Assembly: GCA_017535325.1 (NCBI GenBank)
Contig: JAFXUC010000121.1
Location: forward strand, 1 to 57,561
Length of the DNA stretch: 57,561 nucleotides
Origin: Bacteroidales bacterium
Lineage (GTDB): Bacteria; Bacteroidota; Bacteroidia; Bacteroidales; UBA3824
Direction: 5' to 3'
The translations under genes and the position numbers were made by a program. A model generated the notes under the pieces. That model ran no database searches, had not been told where the DNA came from, and saw nothing but the letters and a program-made list of their open reading frames with translations. Positions 1-8,189 of the stretch are shown here, one piece after another. Within the stretch, counting starts at the first letter, position 1, and each line of letters starts with the position of its first letter.

Positions 1-491
1 TGGACGCCTGTGCGTTTCCATTCGTCGGTGAGTTCCTTGCGGACTTCGATGGACTTTATGCGTTGGTTGATCCAAGCGTCGGAATATCCAAGGCGTTTGT
101 AGTCGGCAACTGCCTGTTGTATATCAAGTTCGGGGTCTTGCATTTGGTCTATGCGCTGACTTGCCACTTGCGCCATCCATTGTTTGAAAGGCTCGGCTTT
201 GGGTGACGGAATCGACTGAATGATGCGGAAAATGCCCTCTGTGTCAGCGCAATTAACACGCTGTTTGCCTCCCGCAGTCTCCATTGAAAGGGGGGTGACA
301 AATTGTCCCCACCCTTCGGCAAGTTGCGGGTCGCGCTTTTTCATTTTTTTTATATAGTCGGTTGGATCTTTGCTGTCTGTCAACACTTCTACCACGTCAA
401 CAACTGCAAAATACCACTTTTCTTCCTTGTCGTCCCACACGGAGCGGACTTTTTTCTCCTCAAATATCTGTAATGATGATTGTTTGGTCAT
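1..491 (-). CDS. Bro-N domain protein (phage antirepressor-like), 3' truncated by window edge
   Basis: The reverse strand reads from an ATG at 491 (MTKQSSLQIFEEKK) without a stop to the window edge, giving at least 163 residues. The N-terminal stretch VRSVWDDKEEKWYF followed by VVDVVEVLTDSKDPTDYIKK is typical of the Bro-N fold found in phage antirepressors and in a chromosomal family common in Bacteroidales. The remainder is charged and helical. The Bro-N fold binds DNA; the role of the chromosomal members is not established. No other phage gene is visible, so this is probably a solitary accessory gene rather than the end of a prophage. A -7 box TATATTTG lies 26 bases upstream. Confidence 0.8.
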   Translation of the reverse strand, partial: MTKQSSLQIFEEKKVRSVWDDKEEKWYFAVVDVVEVLTDSKDPTDYIKKMKKRDPQLAEGWGQFVTPLSMETAGGKQRVNCADTEGIFRIIQSIPSPKAEPFKQWMAQVASQRIDQMQDPELDIQQAVADYKRLGYSDAWINQRIKSIEVRKELTDEWKRTGV

Positions 492-516
492 AGTTAAAAC
501 AGGTTTGTTGTTTTTG

Positions 517-547
517 CAAATATAGCATTAGTTTTTGAAATTTGAAA
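517..547 (-). promoter_or_regulatory. Predicted promoter of the Bro-N gene
   Basis: On the minus strand, TTTC and TATATTTG are separated by 19 bases. This fits the Bacteroidota -33/-7 consensus with one mismatch in the -33 box. Confidence 0.5.
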
Positions 548-1026
548 AACTTTTTTGCGCCGCCTTACTTTCCAATTGTTTTTTGGCGGCTTTGACTTCA
601 AGACAACCACCGCATTTACTTAATTAAAATTTTCTAAAATTTCTTTAAATTCTGATGGAATTATTGAAAGAATTTTATCAACAATCCACTGTGGAATTAT
701 ACTAAAAAATATTTACTATCCTAAATTTCGCTTCGATTTTCAAAGTCGTCGCAAATTTTTTCTTTCCATTTTTTTGAAATCCGTCCTTTGCCCCTCACTT
801 CTGAAACTGCTTGGGAAACACAACTGAAATATAAATTCCCAACCGTATTTTTCTTTTTCAAACGAAATCATTTTTTTGATTTTTTCAGACGAGAACCTTT
901 GCGAGGCATTTTCTTCGCCGTCAACAAAAACAATATTAAAAACGTCTTTTTCATAGCAACAAGGTTTTTAAGATTTTTTACGTCCAAAAATACAAAAAAT
1001 TCTAATAAATTAATCCAAATTTATTG

Positions 1027-1034
1027 TAATTTTG
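1027..1034 (+). promoter_or_regulatory. Predicted -7 promoter box for the 1056 gene
   Basis: TAATTTTG matches the TAnnTTTG consensus exactly and lies 21 bases before the ATG. No clear -33 TTTG is seen at the right distance. Confidence 0.45.
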
Positions 1035-1055
1035 TGTCCGAAGATTTTATGAGAA

Positions 1056-1820
1056 ATGAAAAAGTTTTTGTTTTTGATATTGTTATTAACATCGTTTGAT
1101 GTTGTTAAAAGTCAGAATGTTACAGATTTGAATCGTGAACTTGACAGTCTTGTTAATTCGATAAAAATTTCTGACGTTTTGAAAGCGAGGAAAAATTTTT
1201 ACGGTTTTGTTATGCAACTTGAACGCAAAACTGCAAAAATTGCTTTAAAATATTCAGGATTAAAAGACGGAATGGAAATTTTATACAATGCTAAAAACGC
1301 TGTTTCAAAAGATACATTGCAGGCGGCGGTAAATTTCGCTCCCGATTCTGTTAAAAACTCATTATGTGCCAAGGCATTGCAAAAATATATTTTGTCAGAG
1401 CAGATTCAAAAGGGCGGAAAACTCAAAACTTTTGATGTTTATGATTCTCACAATCAGCGTTTTGACTGGTCAACAACCGAGAAAAAAAATCTTCTTTTGG
1501 TTTATGACGGTATAGATTGTATGGGCGAAAAAGGGCGCAAAGAATTATCAAAACTTTATGACAAAACTGACCGCAAAAAACTTGAAATTATAGTTTTCAT
1601 AAAAAGTAAAAATTTTGAAGATTTTAGGCAACAGATTGCAAAATATGACGGACGTTTAACATATATTTCAGATTTTAACGGGGAATATGATGATTTTCAA
1701 ACGTTTTATCCGATACTCGGAACACCGTCATTTTATTATTTTGACAAAGAGCAGGTTTTACAAAATATGTTTTTCCGTGATTTTAAAATTATCTCAAACG
1801 AAAATTCTTTAAAACTATGA
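1056..1820 (+). CDS. Secreted thioredoxin-fold protein without a CXXC motif (hypothetical)
   Basis: 254 residues with a signal peptide (MKKFLFLILLLTSFDVVKS, cleavage near residue 19). The C-terminal half resembles a TlpA/thioredoxin fold: a strand NLLLVYDGIDC, a helix, a strand KLEIIVFIKS, and the cis-proline loop GTPSFYYFD. Where a thioredoxin has CXXC, this protein has DCMGEKG with a single Cys, so a disulfide reductase role is unlikely. The N-terminal half is helical and I do not recognise it. The chosen ATG follows a -7 box; an ATG seven bases upstream is in another frame. The stop overlaps the next start (ATGA), so the two genes are probably translated together. The function is unknown; a periplasmic role is inferred from the signal peptide. 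Confidence 0.75.
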   Translation: MKKFLFLILLLTSFDVVKSQNVTDLNRELDSLVNSIKISDVLKARKNFYGFVMQLERKTAKIALKYSGLKDGMEILYNAKNAVSKDTLQAAVNFAPDSVKNSLCAKALQKYILSEQIQKGGKLKTFDVYDSHNQRFDWSTTEKKNLLLVYDGIDCMGEKGRKELSKLYDKTDRKKLEIIVFIKSKNFEDFRQQIAKYDGRLTYISDFNGEYDDFQTFYPILGTPSFYYFDKEQVLQNMFFRDFKIISNENSLKL

Positions 1821-2089
1821 CACGTCATTTTTGGAATATTTTTACGGGCAAAAAAAGCACCGAGGTTTTGCACGAAATCGAAGTTTTAACAAGAAATTTT
1901 GGCTTTATTGTTGATTATAAGAAGTTTGCGGAAGATTATTATATTTTGCAAATTGACATAGAAAACATAAAAACCGAAGATTTTTTCGCGAAACTATCTT
2001 CGGTTTTCAGCCTCGAAAAGTTCAACAAAATCACTTTGAACATTTCCGGCGACGATGAAATATTTTTGAATATAAAGGTTACTTTATAG
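1817..2089 (+). CDS. Small hypothetical protein (90 aa)
   Basis: It starts inside the stop codon of the preceding gene (ATGA overlap), which supports translation. There is no signal peptide. The sequence alternates short strands and helices ([20 protein letters not shown]) and has no motif I can name. Its 3' end overlaps the convergent ridA by 11 bases. Confidence 0.6.
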   Translation: MTRHFWNIFTGKKSTEVLHEIEVLTRNFGFIVDYKKFAEDYYILQIDIENIKTEDFFAKLSSVFSLEKFNKITLNISGDDEIFLNIKVTL

Positions 2090-2453
2090 CGATAACTTCG
2101 ATTTCCAATCTTGCGCCTTTTGGCAAATCTTTTACCGCAAACGCTGACCTTGCGGGCGGATTCTGCGTAAAAAATTCAGCATAAACGCCGTTCATGTCTT
2201 GAAAATCTTTTATATCGGCGAGCAGACAAGTCGTTTTTACAACGTTTTCATAACCGTAACCTGCGGCTTTTAAAATTGCGCCGATGTTGGTTAAAACGAG
2301 TTTTGTCTGTTCTTGAATTGTGCCGGAAGAAAGTTCGCCGGTTTTCGGGTCAATCGGAATCTGTCCTGAAACAAAAAGCATATTTCCCGCTTTAACAGCC
2401 TGAGAATAAGGTCCGATGGCTTTCGGCGCATTGTCGGTGTGAATTGTCTCCAT
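2079..2453 (-). CDS. ridA: RidA family reactive intermediate (enamine/imine) deaminase
   Basis: 124 residues, the usual length for RidA. The family hydrolyses reactive 2-aminoacrylate and related enamines produced by PLP enzymes, protecting cytosolic targets. The protein shows the family hallmarks in order: [46 protein letters not shown], and [20 protein letters not shown]. The last includes the arginine that binds the substrate carboxylate and the conserved C-terminal acidic residue. It is a trimeric cytosolic enzyme in characterised members. It stands alone, convergent with the 1817 gene and in the same direction as the upstream rnpB. Confidence 0.95.
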   Translation of the reverse strand: METIHTDNAPKAIGPYSQAVKAGNMLFVSGQIPIDPKTGELSSGTIQEQTKLVLTNIGAILKAAGYGYENVVKTTCLLADIKDFQDMNGVYAEFFTQNPPARSAFAVKDLPKGARLEIEVIAIK

Positions 2454-2489
2454 GATAAAAACTTGTTAGGGTTTAGAAATAAATAAAAA

Positions 2490-2845
2490 AAAAGCAGACC
2501 TATAAGCCGGATTTTGTCCCTGACAAAAAGTCAGGTGTCTGTCATTTATCTACGACTGCCATTACTGACAGCCTCTAACGACCTACCCCCCGACACGGAC
2601 GAGCAGCCCGTAAAATGCCGGTATATTTGGTCTTTCAACCCGCCGATGCACACTTTTAACATCACTGCTAAAAGTAGTGGGCTCTTACCCCGCTTTCTCA
2701 CCCTTACCCTTAACGGGCGGTTGTTTTCTTCTGCATTTAACATAACCTCGCGGCCATCTTCCTGTTAAGAAGGGCGGTTGCTCTTTGTTGCCCGGACTTT
2801 CCTCTTTTGCATTTTTCAGCAACAGCGACAGACCGGCCTGCTTTT
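2490..2845 (-). ncRNA. rnpB: RNase P RNA (bacterial class A)
   Basis: The minus strand contains the hallmark GAGGAAAGTCCGGGC near 2795-2810 and ends with GACAAAATCCGGCTTATAG, the conserved core at the two ends of RNase P RNA. The 5' AAGCAGGCC pairs with the 3' GGTCTGCTT to make helix P1, followed by a U-run that would terminate transcription. Length is about 355 nt. It is the catalytic RNA that matures tRNA 5' ends. The ends are set by P1 pairing and may be off by a few bases. Apparent reading frames across it on both strands are chance. Confidence 0.93.
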
Positions 2846-2852
2846 CAAGCCG

Positions 2853-2884
2853 CAAAGTTAAAAAAAGTTTTTTGACAGGAGAAA
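2853..2884 (-). promoter_or_regulatory. Predicted rnpB promoter
   Basis: TTTC-N20-TAACTTTG on the minus strand, with the -7 box ending 8 bases before the RNA 5' end. The sequence after the box is GCGGC, identical to the tmRNA promoter. Confidence 0.65.
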
Positions 2885-2904
2885 AATTTTTTTAGAAAAA
2901 ATTA

Positions 2905-5900
2905 TTATTCCTTTTTCTTTCTTCTTCCAAACAGCCTTATTCTGTCAAAATCGCGTTTGAAAATTACTCCGACACCTTGAACGTACGGGGCTTGGTCAAG
3001 TTCGTCATCGTTGGCTTTGTTGTAGACCTTTAACTGTACGCCGCCGCTTTTGTTGAGTTTTACGTCCACCTCTACTTCGCCGACAACGTTGTTGGCTCGG
3101 GAAGCCGCTTGGTTTTGTGATGTGCCGCCGACTCCGATATTTGTAGAAACGTTTACTCTGTCGTCAAGGAGTTGCGTTGAAACTGCTACGTCAAATTCGC
3201 TTGTTGTGTTGCCGTCGCCCATCTGATAGTTGACACCAACGTCTACTTTGTCAGAAATGTCTGACAGCCAATGGTTCAATTGATTGGACACTAATTCGCC
3301 CGGATTTATGTCTGAAAACATCGAATTTTCGCTGCTTTTTAATCCCGGTAACGGTTGAAATTGGTTCAACAGCAATAGCGACATAGCCTGCTTGTTGATG
3401 TTGCCCTCGTCCAAATTGTCCAACTGTCCCTGAACCACGTCAGAATTTTCCTCAACTTTTACGTTGAACGAAATTTTAGGCTGCATGAGGTCGCCTTTCA
3501 TATTCAAAAAGCATCTTACGGGAACTTTTTTGTTGCGGTAACTATCTTCTACCATAAGGTTATAGAGGTTGACTTTTCTGAGCCTATAAGAGGCTGACAA
3601 ATCGACGATTGCGTCCATCGGGTCGCCGTTCCAACGCAGGGAGCCGCCGCTGGTGATGTCGAATTTTTTGCTGAGCATATGTTGCATAGTAAAAAGATAA
3701 TCTCCTTTTACAACGTTTAAAGTGCCGTACATATTGAAATCTCCTGAGCCGCTGACATCAAGCCTTAAATTGCCTTTTGCCGAAACTTTTAGGTTGTTGC
3801 CGCCCGATTCGTCCATCAAAACGTGTACTTCCGCCTCCGGGGTTACCTCCAAGTTAAAGTTCATTTTTATATCCGACAAATCCGCTTTTTGGCGGTGAAT
3901 TTCTGTGTCAGTAGAGGGGTTGGTAAAAGTGATGAAATCCCAATCTGCCGCTACTTCGCTCGCCATATAAAGCGGCAAAAATACTTGTGTGTTTTTATCG
4001 GTTTTAACTTTCGCGTCAATGTTAATCATACGCGTGGGGTCGCCTGTGATTTTTATCACTCCTGTGGTATAGGCCTTGCCCCAAAATGCTGACGAATCAG
4101 TTTCTTTCGCATTCAAAACCATAAAATTCTTACAACTCAAATTTACGTCCATGTTGAAATTATTGAAATTATTATGGCTTAAAATACCGTCAAGATAGGC
4201 AATTCCTGTTCCCTTGCCGCTGTAAAATTTTGTCTTTGAGAGTTTGATGAGTTTGTTGTCGAGGGTTATCGCCATAGAATCGTTCAAATCGTATTGCGTG
4301 CCGAGGTATTGAATCTTAAAATATCCGCCGTGAAGCGTTAACGCCGCATTTATGAGCGGGTCGTCGAGTTTGCCTATAACGCGGGCATGTCCCGTCAAAA
4401 GCGAATATTTTGAGGTTTGAAGATAGTTTTCAAAGAACTTTTTAAAATAGTTCAACTGCAAATCGTTGATGTCAAGCCCTAAGTCTGCACGTTCGGTCTT
4501 AAAATCGTAATTGCCGTATGCGGCGATTGCTTTTATCGTATCATTTTTGCGCTTCAACGTGCTGATATTAAGAGTGATAATCGAATCCATTTCGTTAAGA
4601 GAAGCCTCTGCTCTCAGGTTCTTCAAATCTATGCCTTCGATGTTGAGTTTTTCGGAATTTGCGTGCAGTTCCACAACGGGCAGTCCGCCGTCAGTTAGAC
4701 TATAAACCTTTGAAATAGAGAAATCTCCGCTGAAAAGTCCGCTGAACGAAAATCCGGGCAAAAACTTTTCTAACACGCTGATGTCAAACTCAGAAATGTT
4801 GATTGAAAGTTTGTCGCCGGCCTCTTCGCTTATTTTGCCGTTGATTGAAAAATCGTAGTTATCATTTTTTTCATTTTCGCCGATGAGGGCAATTCTGAAA
4901 TTGTCAATTTCAAAAGCCGTAGAATCTTTGGTTATAACTGATGGCAAAATCTTAAAATCCGTGTCAAAAAAGTTGAAATCGGAGTTTTCAAATGCGAATT
5001 TCAAAATCGGAAAACTATCTTCTGTCTCTTTGGGTAACATATAGAAATTGCCTTTTATGACCGAAAGTTTGCCGCTTTCGTTGTTCCAGCCGAGCGAAAT
5101 TGCAGCGGTGTCGTGTTTTGCGGAAATTCCCAAATGCGGCTTTACGAGTTCTTCGTCAAGAAGGCAGAATCTTGAAATATCAAGTCCAAAATCTACCGTG
5201 TCGTGTTTTGCCGAAGCGCGGATTAAAATGTTTTCTGCCGAATAATCCCCGTAAACTACGGAATCGGTTTCCAAAACAAAATATGTTTGTCCTCTTCTTA
5301 CGTTGACGCTTGCTCCGAAATGTGTGCCTTGACTTATTGACAATCCGGGTACAAAGAAGTTCGTAAGTTTTTGTGTATTGCCCGTGAAAAATTCAAATTC
5401 AAATCTGTTGTCGTAATTGTTCAAAAAATTCGGGTCATCAAAAACATAACGCTGACGTTGTCTTTTTCTCGTAATAGTGTCCCTGACAACGCCTTTTAAC
5501 GATGGAAAAATCATATACATAAAATTCCCGGCGATTTTTTCCATTTGTTCTGTTTTGATGAGGCCTTTCAATTCGGCAGAAAAAAAGTCGGAATCTATTC
5601 TGAGATTTCTAATCGGAAAATTGTTGAAGTATCGGTCAACGTAGGCTTTCAGAGCGAGGTTGTTCAAAAAAAGTGTGTCGTTATCGCGCTGATATTCAAG
5701 TGGATCTGTTAGAATGATGTTGCCGTTGAAGTTGTCCAAAGAGTTGCCGGTAAATTTTGCCGCCATTGCCAATTTTATTCTGTCAACCGAATCCGTCATA
5801 AAGTTTAGTGCTTTCAAATCTGCGTGGTTGATGTCCAAAGTAAAATCGAAATTCATTTTGTCGGCAATATCTGCCTTGCCGAAAAATTTTACGTCAAGGT

Positions 5901-7428
5901 TCGGGTCTGAGATAGAGAGTTTTCCGTTGAAAAGTTGCTCTGTAAAATCGCCGTTGATGACAATGTTTTTGTAGTGATAACCGTTGAACCCGACAGAGTC
6001 AACACCGCCTTTTGCTATGCCTGAGATTGTGCCGCTCGGAAAAATTCTTACTCCGAGCGTATCAAAACGTGCTGATAGAACCCCGAGACCGGAATTTGCG
6101 CCGGCAATTGCGGCAAGATTCATTCCGCCTGCGTCGATAAAACCGTTTATGTCCATAAAATTGGCAGAATTATTCATTCTAATTTTGGTGTTGACGTTGC
6201 CGAGTTTTGAGCGTAAAACGGCGTTTAATGACAGTTTATTGATTGAGCCTGAGGATTTTGCGCAGAATTTTACTGTTCCAAACCCGTCTAAAAAATCCGG
6301 CAAATCAAATAGCGGAGTATTTTTGTTAATCGGCGAATGTATAGCCTTAATGTCTGTGGAAGAAGTCGTTAAAACGGCAGTGTCAAGTCTGAAATAAAAC
6401 TTGTTCATATTGGGCAAGCCTTTTAAAAAAGCGTTGATTTTCAGCGTTGTAGAGTCAGAAAGGGATAGTTTTAGACGTTTGATGTCAAGGCAGCCGATTT
6501 TGCCTGAAATTTTGCCCGAAATTCCAGCCGTTATGTCCGTAGAATACACTTCGGGGACAAAATGTCCGAGGTCGTTAAAGGCAACTTTTGAATTCTCCAA
6601 AATGTTTGTTTCCGCAACGATGTTTGAAAGATTGTCGCCAAATTCGTTGAAACCGTTGAATTTTAAGACGGTTTTGTCCGTGTAAAAGTCGGTTTCTTTG
6701 GTCATAATGTTCAGATTTTCAAGGGTTATGCCCTGCGGCGAAAAATCCAAAACAGTTGAGAGGTTTTTTAAATAAAAACCGCATTTTTCTTTGGCTTCTA
6801 TGTGCGTGATAACAGTCTTGATGTGGAGCGAATCGTCAAGCGAAAAATCCTTTGCATAAAAGTTTATGTCCCTAAAAACCAAATTGTTATAATCCATTTG
6901 AAAGTCTTTTGGCGGCTTTTCAGTACTTGGGGTGCGTAGAGTGAAATTGATGTTTTCAAGTAGAATTTCGTTTGAGAGTATTTTGAAATGCGTTTGTGTC
7001 GTATCCTCTTCCACAACCTCTGTCGTGTCTTTCGGAATAAAAAAATCGAAGTTGAATTTTTCGGTTTCGTCTTGAATGAGTTTTACCGTAACGTCTTTTA
7101 AATCAACGGTTTTAAATTCAAAAGTGAGTTTCTCCGTGTCGAATTTGTCGAGGTTTGCGTGAAGACGTCTTGCATATAATAAGGTGTCTGAGGTCTGGTC
7201 TTTTACAAGAACGCCTTTGAGCCACACCGAAAGCGAAAACGGGTCTATATAAAGGTGTGAAATTTCGATTTCAGCGGAGTATTTCCTGCTCAAAACCGTT
7301 GAAACGATGCCTGTAACCGCCGAATTTACGGGCGGAATTATGAAGATTGCAAGCAGAATTACGGGGGTCAAAACTACCGTAAGTACCGCTTTTTTCAATA
7401 CTTTACCTATTTTTTTATTTTTTTTCAC
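2905..7428 (-). CDS. tamB: Translocation/assembly module TamB-like (DUF490) envelope protein
   Basis: About 1507 residues. A membrane anchor near the N-terminus (VVLTPVILLAIFIIPPVN) is followed by a very long, beta-rich periplasmic body with repetitive AsmA/TamB-like strands. The conserved DUF490 C-terminus has signatures such as GDYLFTMQHMLSKKFDI and GGSLRWNGDPMDAIVDLSAS, then LLLNQFQPLPG. TamB and AsmA-like proteins bridge inner and outer membrane and move phospholipids and/or help assemble outer-membrane proteins; in Bacteroidota the partner is a BamA-like TamA/TamL, not in this window. Start: the frame is open to a TTG at 7452, but that TTG is part of a -7-like box (TTACTTTG), so the GTG at 7428 is preferred. 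The start remains uncertain. It is a single-gene unit. Confidence 0.88.
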   Translation of the reverse strand: MKKNKKIGKVLKKAVLTVVLTPVILLAIFIIPPVNSAVTGIVSTVLSRKYSAEIEISHLYIDPFSLSVWLKGVLVKDQTSDTLLYARRLHANLDKFDTEKLTFEFKTVDLKDVTVKLIQDETEKFNFDFFIPKDTTEVVEEDTTQTHFKILSNEILLENINFTLRTPSTEKPPKDFQMDYNNLVFRDINFYAKDFSLDDSLHIKTVITHIEAKEKCGFYLKNLSTVLDFSPQGITLENLNIMTKETDFYTDKTVLKFNGFNEFGDNLSNIVAETNILENSKVAFNDLGHFVPEVYSTDITAGISGKISGKIGCLDIKRLKLSLSDSTTLKINAFLKGLPNMNKFYFRLDTAVLTTSSTDIKAIHSPINKNTPLFDLPDFLDGFGTVKFCAKSSGSINKLSLNAVLRSKLGNVNTKIRMNNSANFMDINGFIDAGGMNLAAIAGANSGLGVLSARFDTLGVRIFPSGTISGIAKGGVDSVGFNGYHYKNIVINGDFTEQLFNGKLSISDPNLDVKFFGKADIADKMNFDFTLDINHADLKALNFMTDSVDRIKLAMAAKFTGNSLDNFNGNIILTDPLEYQRDNDTLFLNNLALKAYVDRYFNNFPIRNLRIDSDFFSAELKGLIKTEQMEKIAGNFMYMIFPSLKGVVRDTITRKRQRQRYVFDDPNFLNNYDNRFEFEFFTGNTQKLTNFFVPGLSISQGTHFGASVNVRRGQTYFVLETDSVVYGDYSAENILIRASAKHDTVDFGLDISRFCLLDEELVKPHLGISAKHDTAAISLGWNNESGKLSVIKGNFYMLPKETEDSFPILKFAFENSDFNFFDTDFKILPSVITKDSTAFEIDNFRIALIGENEKNDNYDFSINGKISEEAGDKLSINISEFDISVLEKFLPGFSFSGLFSGDFSISKVYSLTDGGLPVVELHANSEKLNIEGIDLKNLRAEASLNEMDSIITLNISTLKRKNDTIKAIAAYGNYDFKTERADLGLDINDLQLNYFKKFFENYLQTSKYSLLTGHARVIGKLDDPLINAALTLHGGYFKIQYLGTQYDLNDSMAITLDNKLIKLSKTKFYSGKGTGIAYLDGILSHNNFNNFNMDVNLSCKNFMVLNAKETDSSAFWGKAYTTGVIKITGDPTRMINIDAKVKTDKNTQVFLPLYMASEVAADWDFITFTNPSTDTEIHRQKADLSDIKMNFNLEVTPEAEVHVLMDESGGNNLKVSAKGNLRLDVSGSGDFNMYGTLNVVKGDYLFTMQHMLSKKFDITSGGSLRWNGDPMDAIVDLSASYRLRKVNLYNLMVEDSYRNKKVPVRCFLNMKGDLMQPKISFNVKVEENSDVVQGQLDNLDEGNINKQAMSLLLLNQFQPLPGLKSSENSMFSDINPGELVSNQLNHWLSDISDKVDVGVNYQMGDGNTTSEFDVAVSTQLLDDRVNVSTNIGVGGTSQNQAASRANNVVGEVEVDVKLNKSGGVQLKVYNKANDDELDQAPYVQGVGVIFKRDFDRIRLFGRRKKKE

Positions 7429-7449
7429 AAAAAAATCAGTTTTCGGATA

Positions 7450-7481
7450 CAAAGTAACTCAATTTTTACGTTATATACAAT
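7450..7481 (-). promoter_or_regulatory. Possible tamB promoter
   Basis: ATTG-N20-TTACTTTG on the minus strand: one mismatch in each box and ideal spacing. It overlaps the first in-frame TTG, which argues for a start further downstream. Confidence 0.4.
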
Positions 7482-7499
7482 AAAAAAACTGGTATTTTT

Positions 7500-7531
7500 T
7501 TTGCAATTAATTAAAAAAAATATTAATTTTG
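7500..7531 (+). promoter_or_regulatory. Predicted promoter of the 7563 gene
   Basis: TTTG-N20-TAATTTTG is an exact match to both consensus boxes, 31 bases before the ATG. Confidence 0.75.
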
Positions 7532-7562
7532 CACATTAACTTTTTTAAAATTATATACAACC

Positions 7563-7979
7563 ATGAAGAAAATTTTTACAATTTTAGGTGTAATGCTTCT
7601 TTTGAGCATGAATTGTATGGCTCAGAGCGAAGAGGAAGAGGCTAACTTGTTCGGTCTTACGCGCAGTACAGGCGACAACGCATTAAGCGTTGATTTCGGC
7701 AAGTTGGAAAGCAAAGTTGTGGAGAGAATTGTTACCATCGAAAACAAGGAAAACGCCACAATGAAAATCACGGGATTTGCAGTTCCCGCAGGTGTCAGCG
7801 CAATGTCTTTGCAAAAAGGCATTGAGGAGTTCGGAAAAGGCAAGGTGAAAATCGTTATCGACCCCAACTATTCCGGCGCAGTCAACGGAGAAGAGATTGT
7901 GATCAACGTAAGTTATTTTGACAGAAGAGGCAATCAGTCAAAAAATGCTCAACTTACTTATAAGATTAGATCCAACTAA
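7563..7979 (+). CDS. Secreted DUF1573-like (Ig/ASH-fold) protein
   Basis: 138 residues with a clear signal peptide (MKKIFTILGVMLLLSMNCMAQ). The mature part is one beta-sandwich domain. ERIVTIENKENATMKITGF and KVKIVIDPNYSGAVNGEEI followed by VINVSYFDRRGNQS resemble the DUF1573/ASH family, in which a domain of unknown function describes deviation from a carrier beta-fold. It is a single gene with its own strong promoter and terminator, so it is probably well expressed. Its role is unknown; a periplasmic or surface location is inferred. The assignment to DUF1573 is by pattern only. Confidence 0.7.
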   Translation: MKKIFTILGVMLLLSMNCMAQSEEEEANLFGLTRSTGDNALSVDFGKLESKVVERIVTIENKENATMKITGFAVPAGVSAMSLQKGIEEFGKGKVKIVIDPNYSGAVNGEEIVINVSYFDRRGNQSKNAQLTYKIRSN

Positions 7980-8004
7980 GAAATTGTTTATGTAGTTTGT
8001 TAAA

Positions 8005-8050
8005 AAAGAGGATGTCTTTTCCTGAAAAAGGAAGACAGCCTCTTTTTTTT
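8005..8050 (+). terminator. Rho-independent terminator
   Basis: Stem AGAGGaTGTCTTTTCC / AGGAAGACAgCCTCT with a short loop and a run of T. It closes the 7563 unit. Confidence 0.85.
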
Positions 8051-8059
8051 GTTAAAAAA

Positions 8060-8091
8060 TTTGGAAGTTATGAAAAAAAATCTTAATTTCG
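8060..8091 (+). promoter_or_regulatory. Predicted promoter of the chemoreceptor gene
   Basis: TTTG-N20-TAATTTCG: one mismatch in the -7 box. It would give a leader of about 90 bases before the ATG at 8190. Confidence 0.45.
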
Positions 8092-8189
8092 TGCTGTTAT
8101 AATTTAACAGAATCTTAACTAAGGCATGTATTTTGTATTTGTCAGATTAAGAGAAATAAATGTTTCAACCTTAAAAGTAAACTAATATT

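Larger units (their letters stand above)
492..1055. other. Gene-poor AT-rich spacer (564 bp)
   Basis: I see no credible full gene here. The spacer holds the minus-strand promoter at 517-547, a hairpin GCCGCC/GGCGGC with a loop of about 20 bases near 570-600, and a short minus-strand reading frame around 630-710. That frame translates as IPQWIVDKILSIIPSEF followed by KEILENFN and a stop. It looks protein-like but has stops just upstream, so it may be a decayed gene end. The plus-strand frame of 103 residues beginning at 788 is low-complexity Phe/Lys/Asn from AT-rich DNA and is not called. Confidence 0.5.

Noticed and set aside
1..491. Prophage boundary at the left edge
   Set aside because: A single Bro-N gene is not enough; no integrase, attachment site or structural genes are visible.
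788..1099. Plus-strand frame of 103 residues before the 1056 gene
   Set aside because: Low-complexity Phe/Asn/Lys translation of AT-rich DNA, overlapping a better supported gene; no domain or ribosome site.
2514..2768. Reading frames on both strands over 2514-2768
   Set aside because: They lie within RNase P RNA, whose conserved core explains the sequence.
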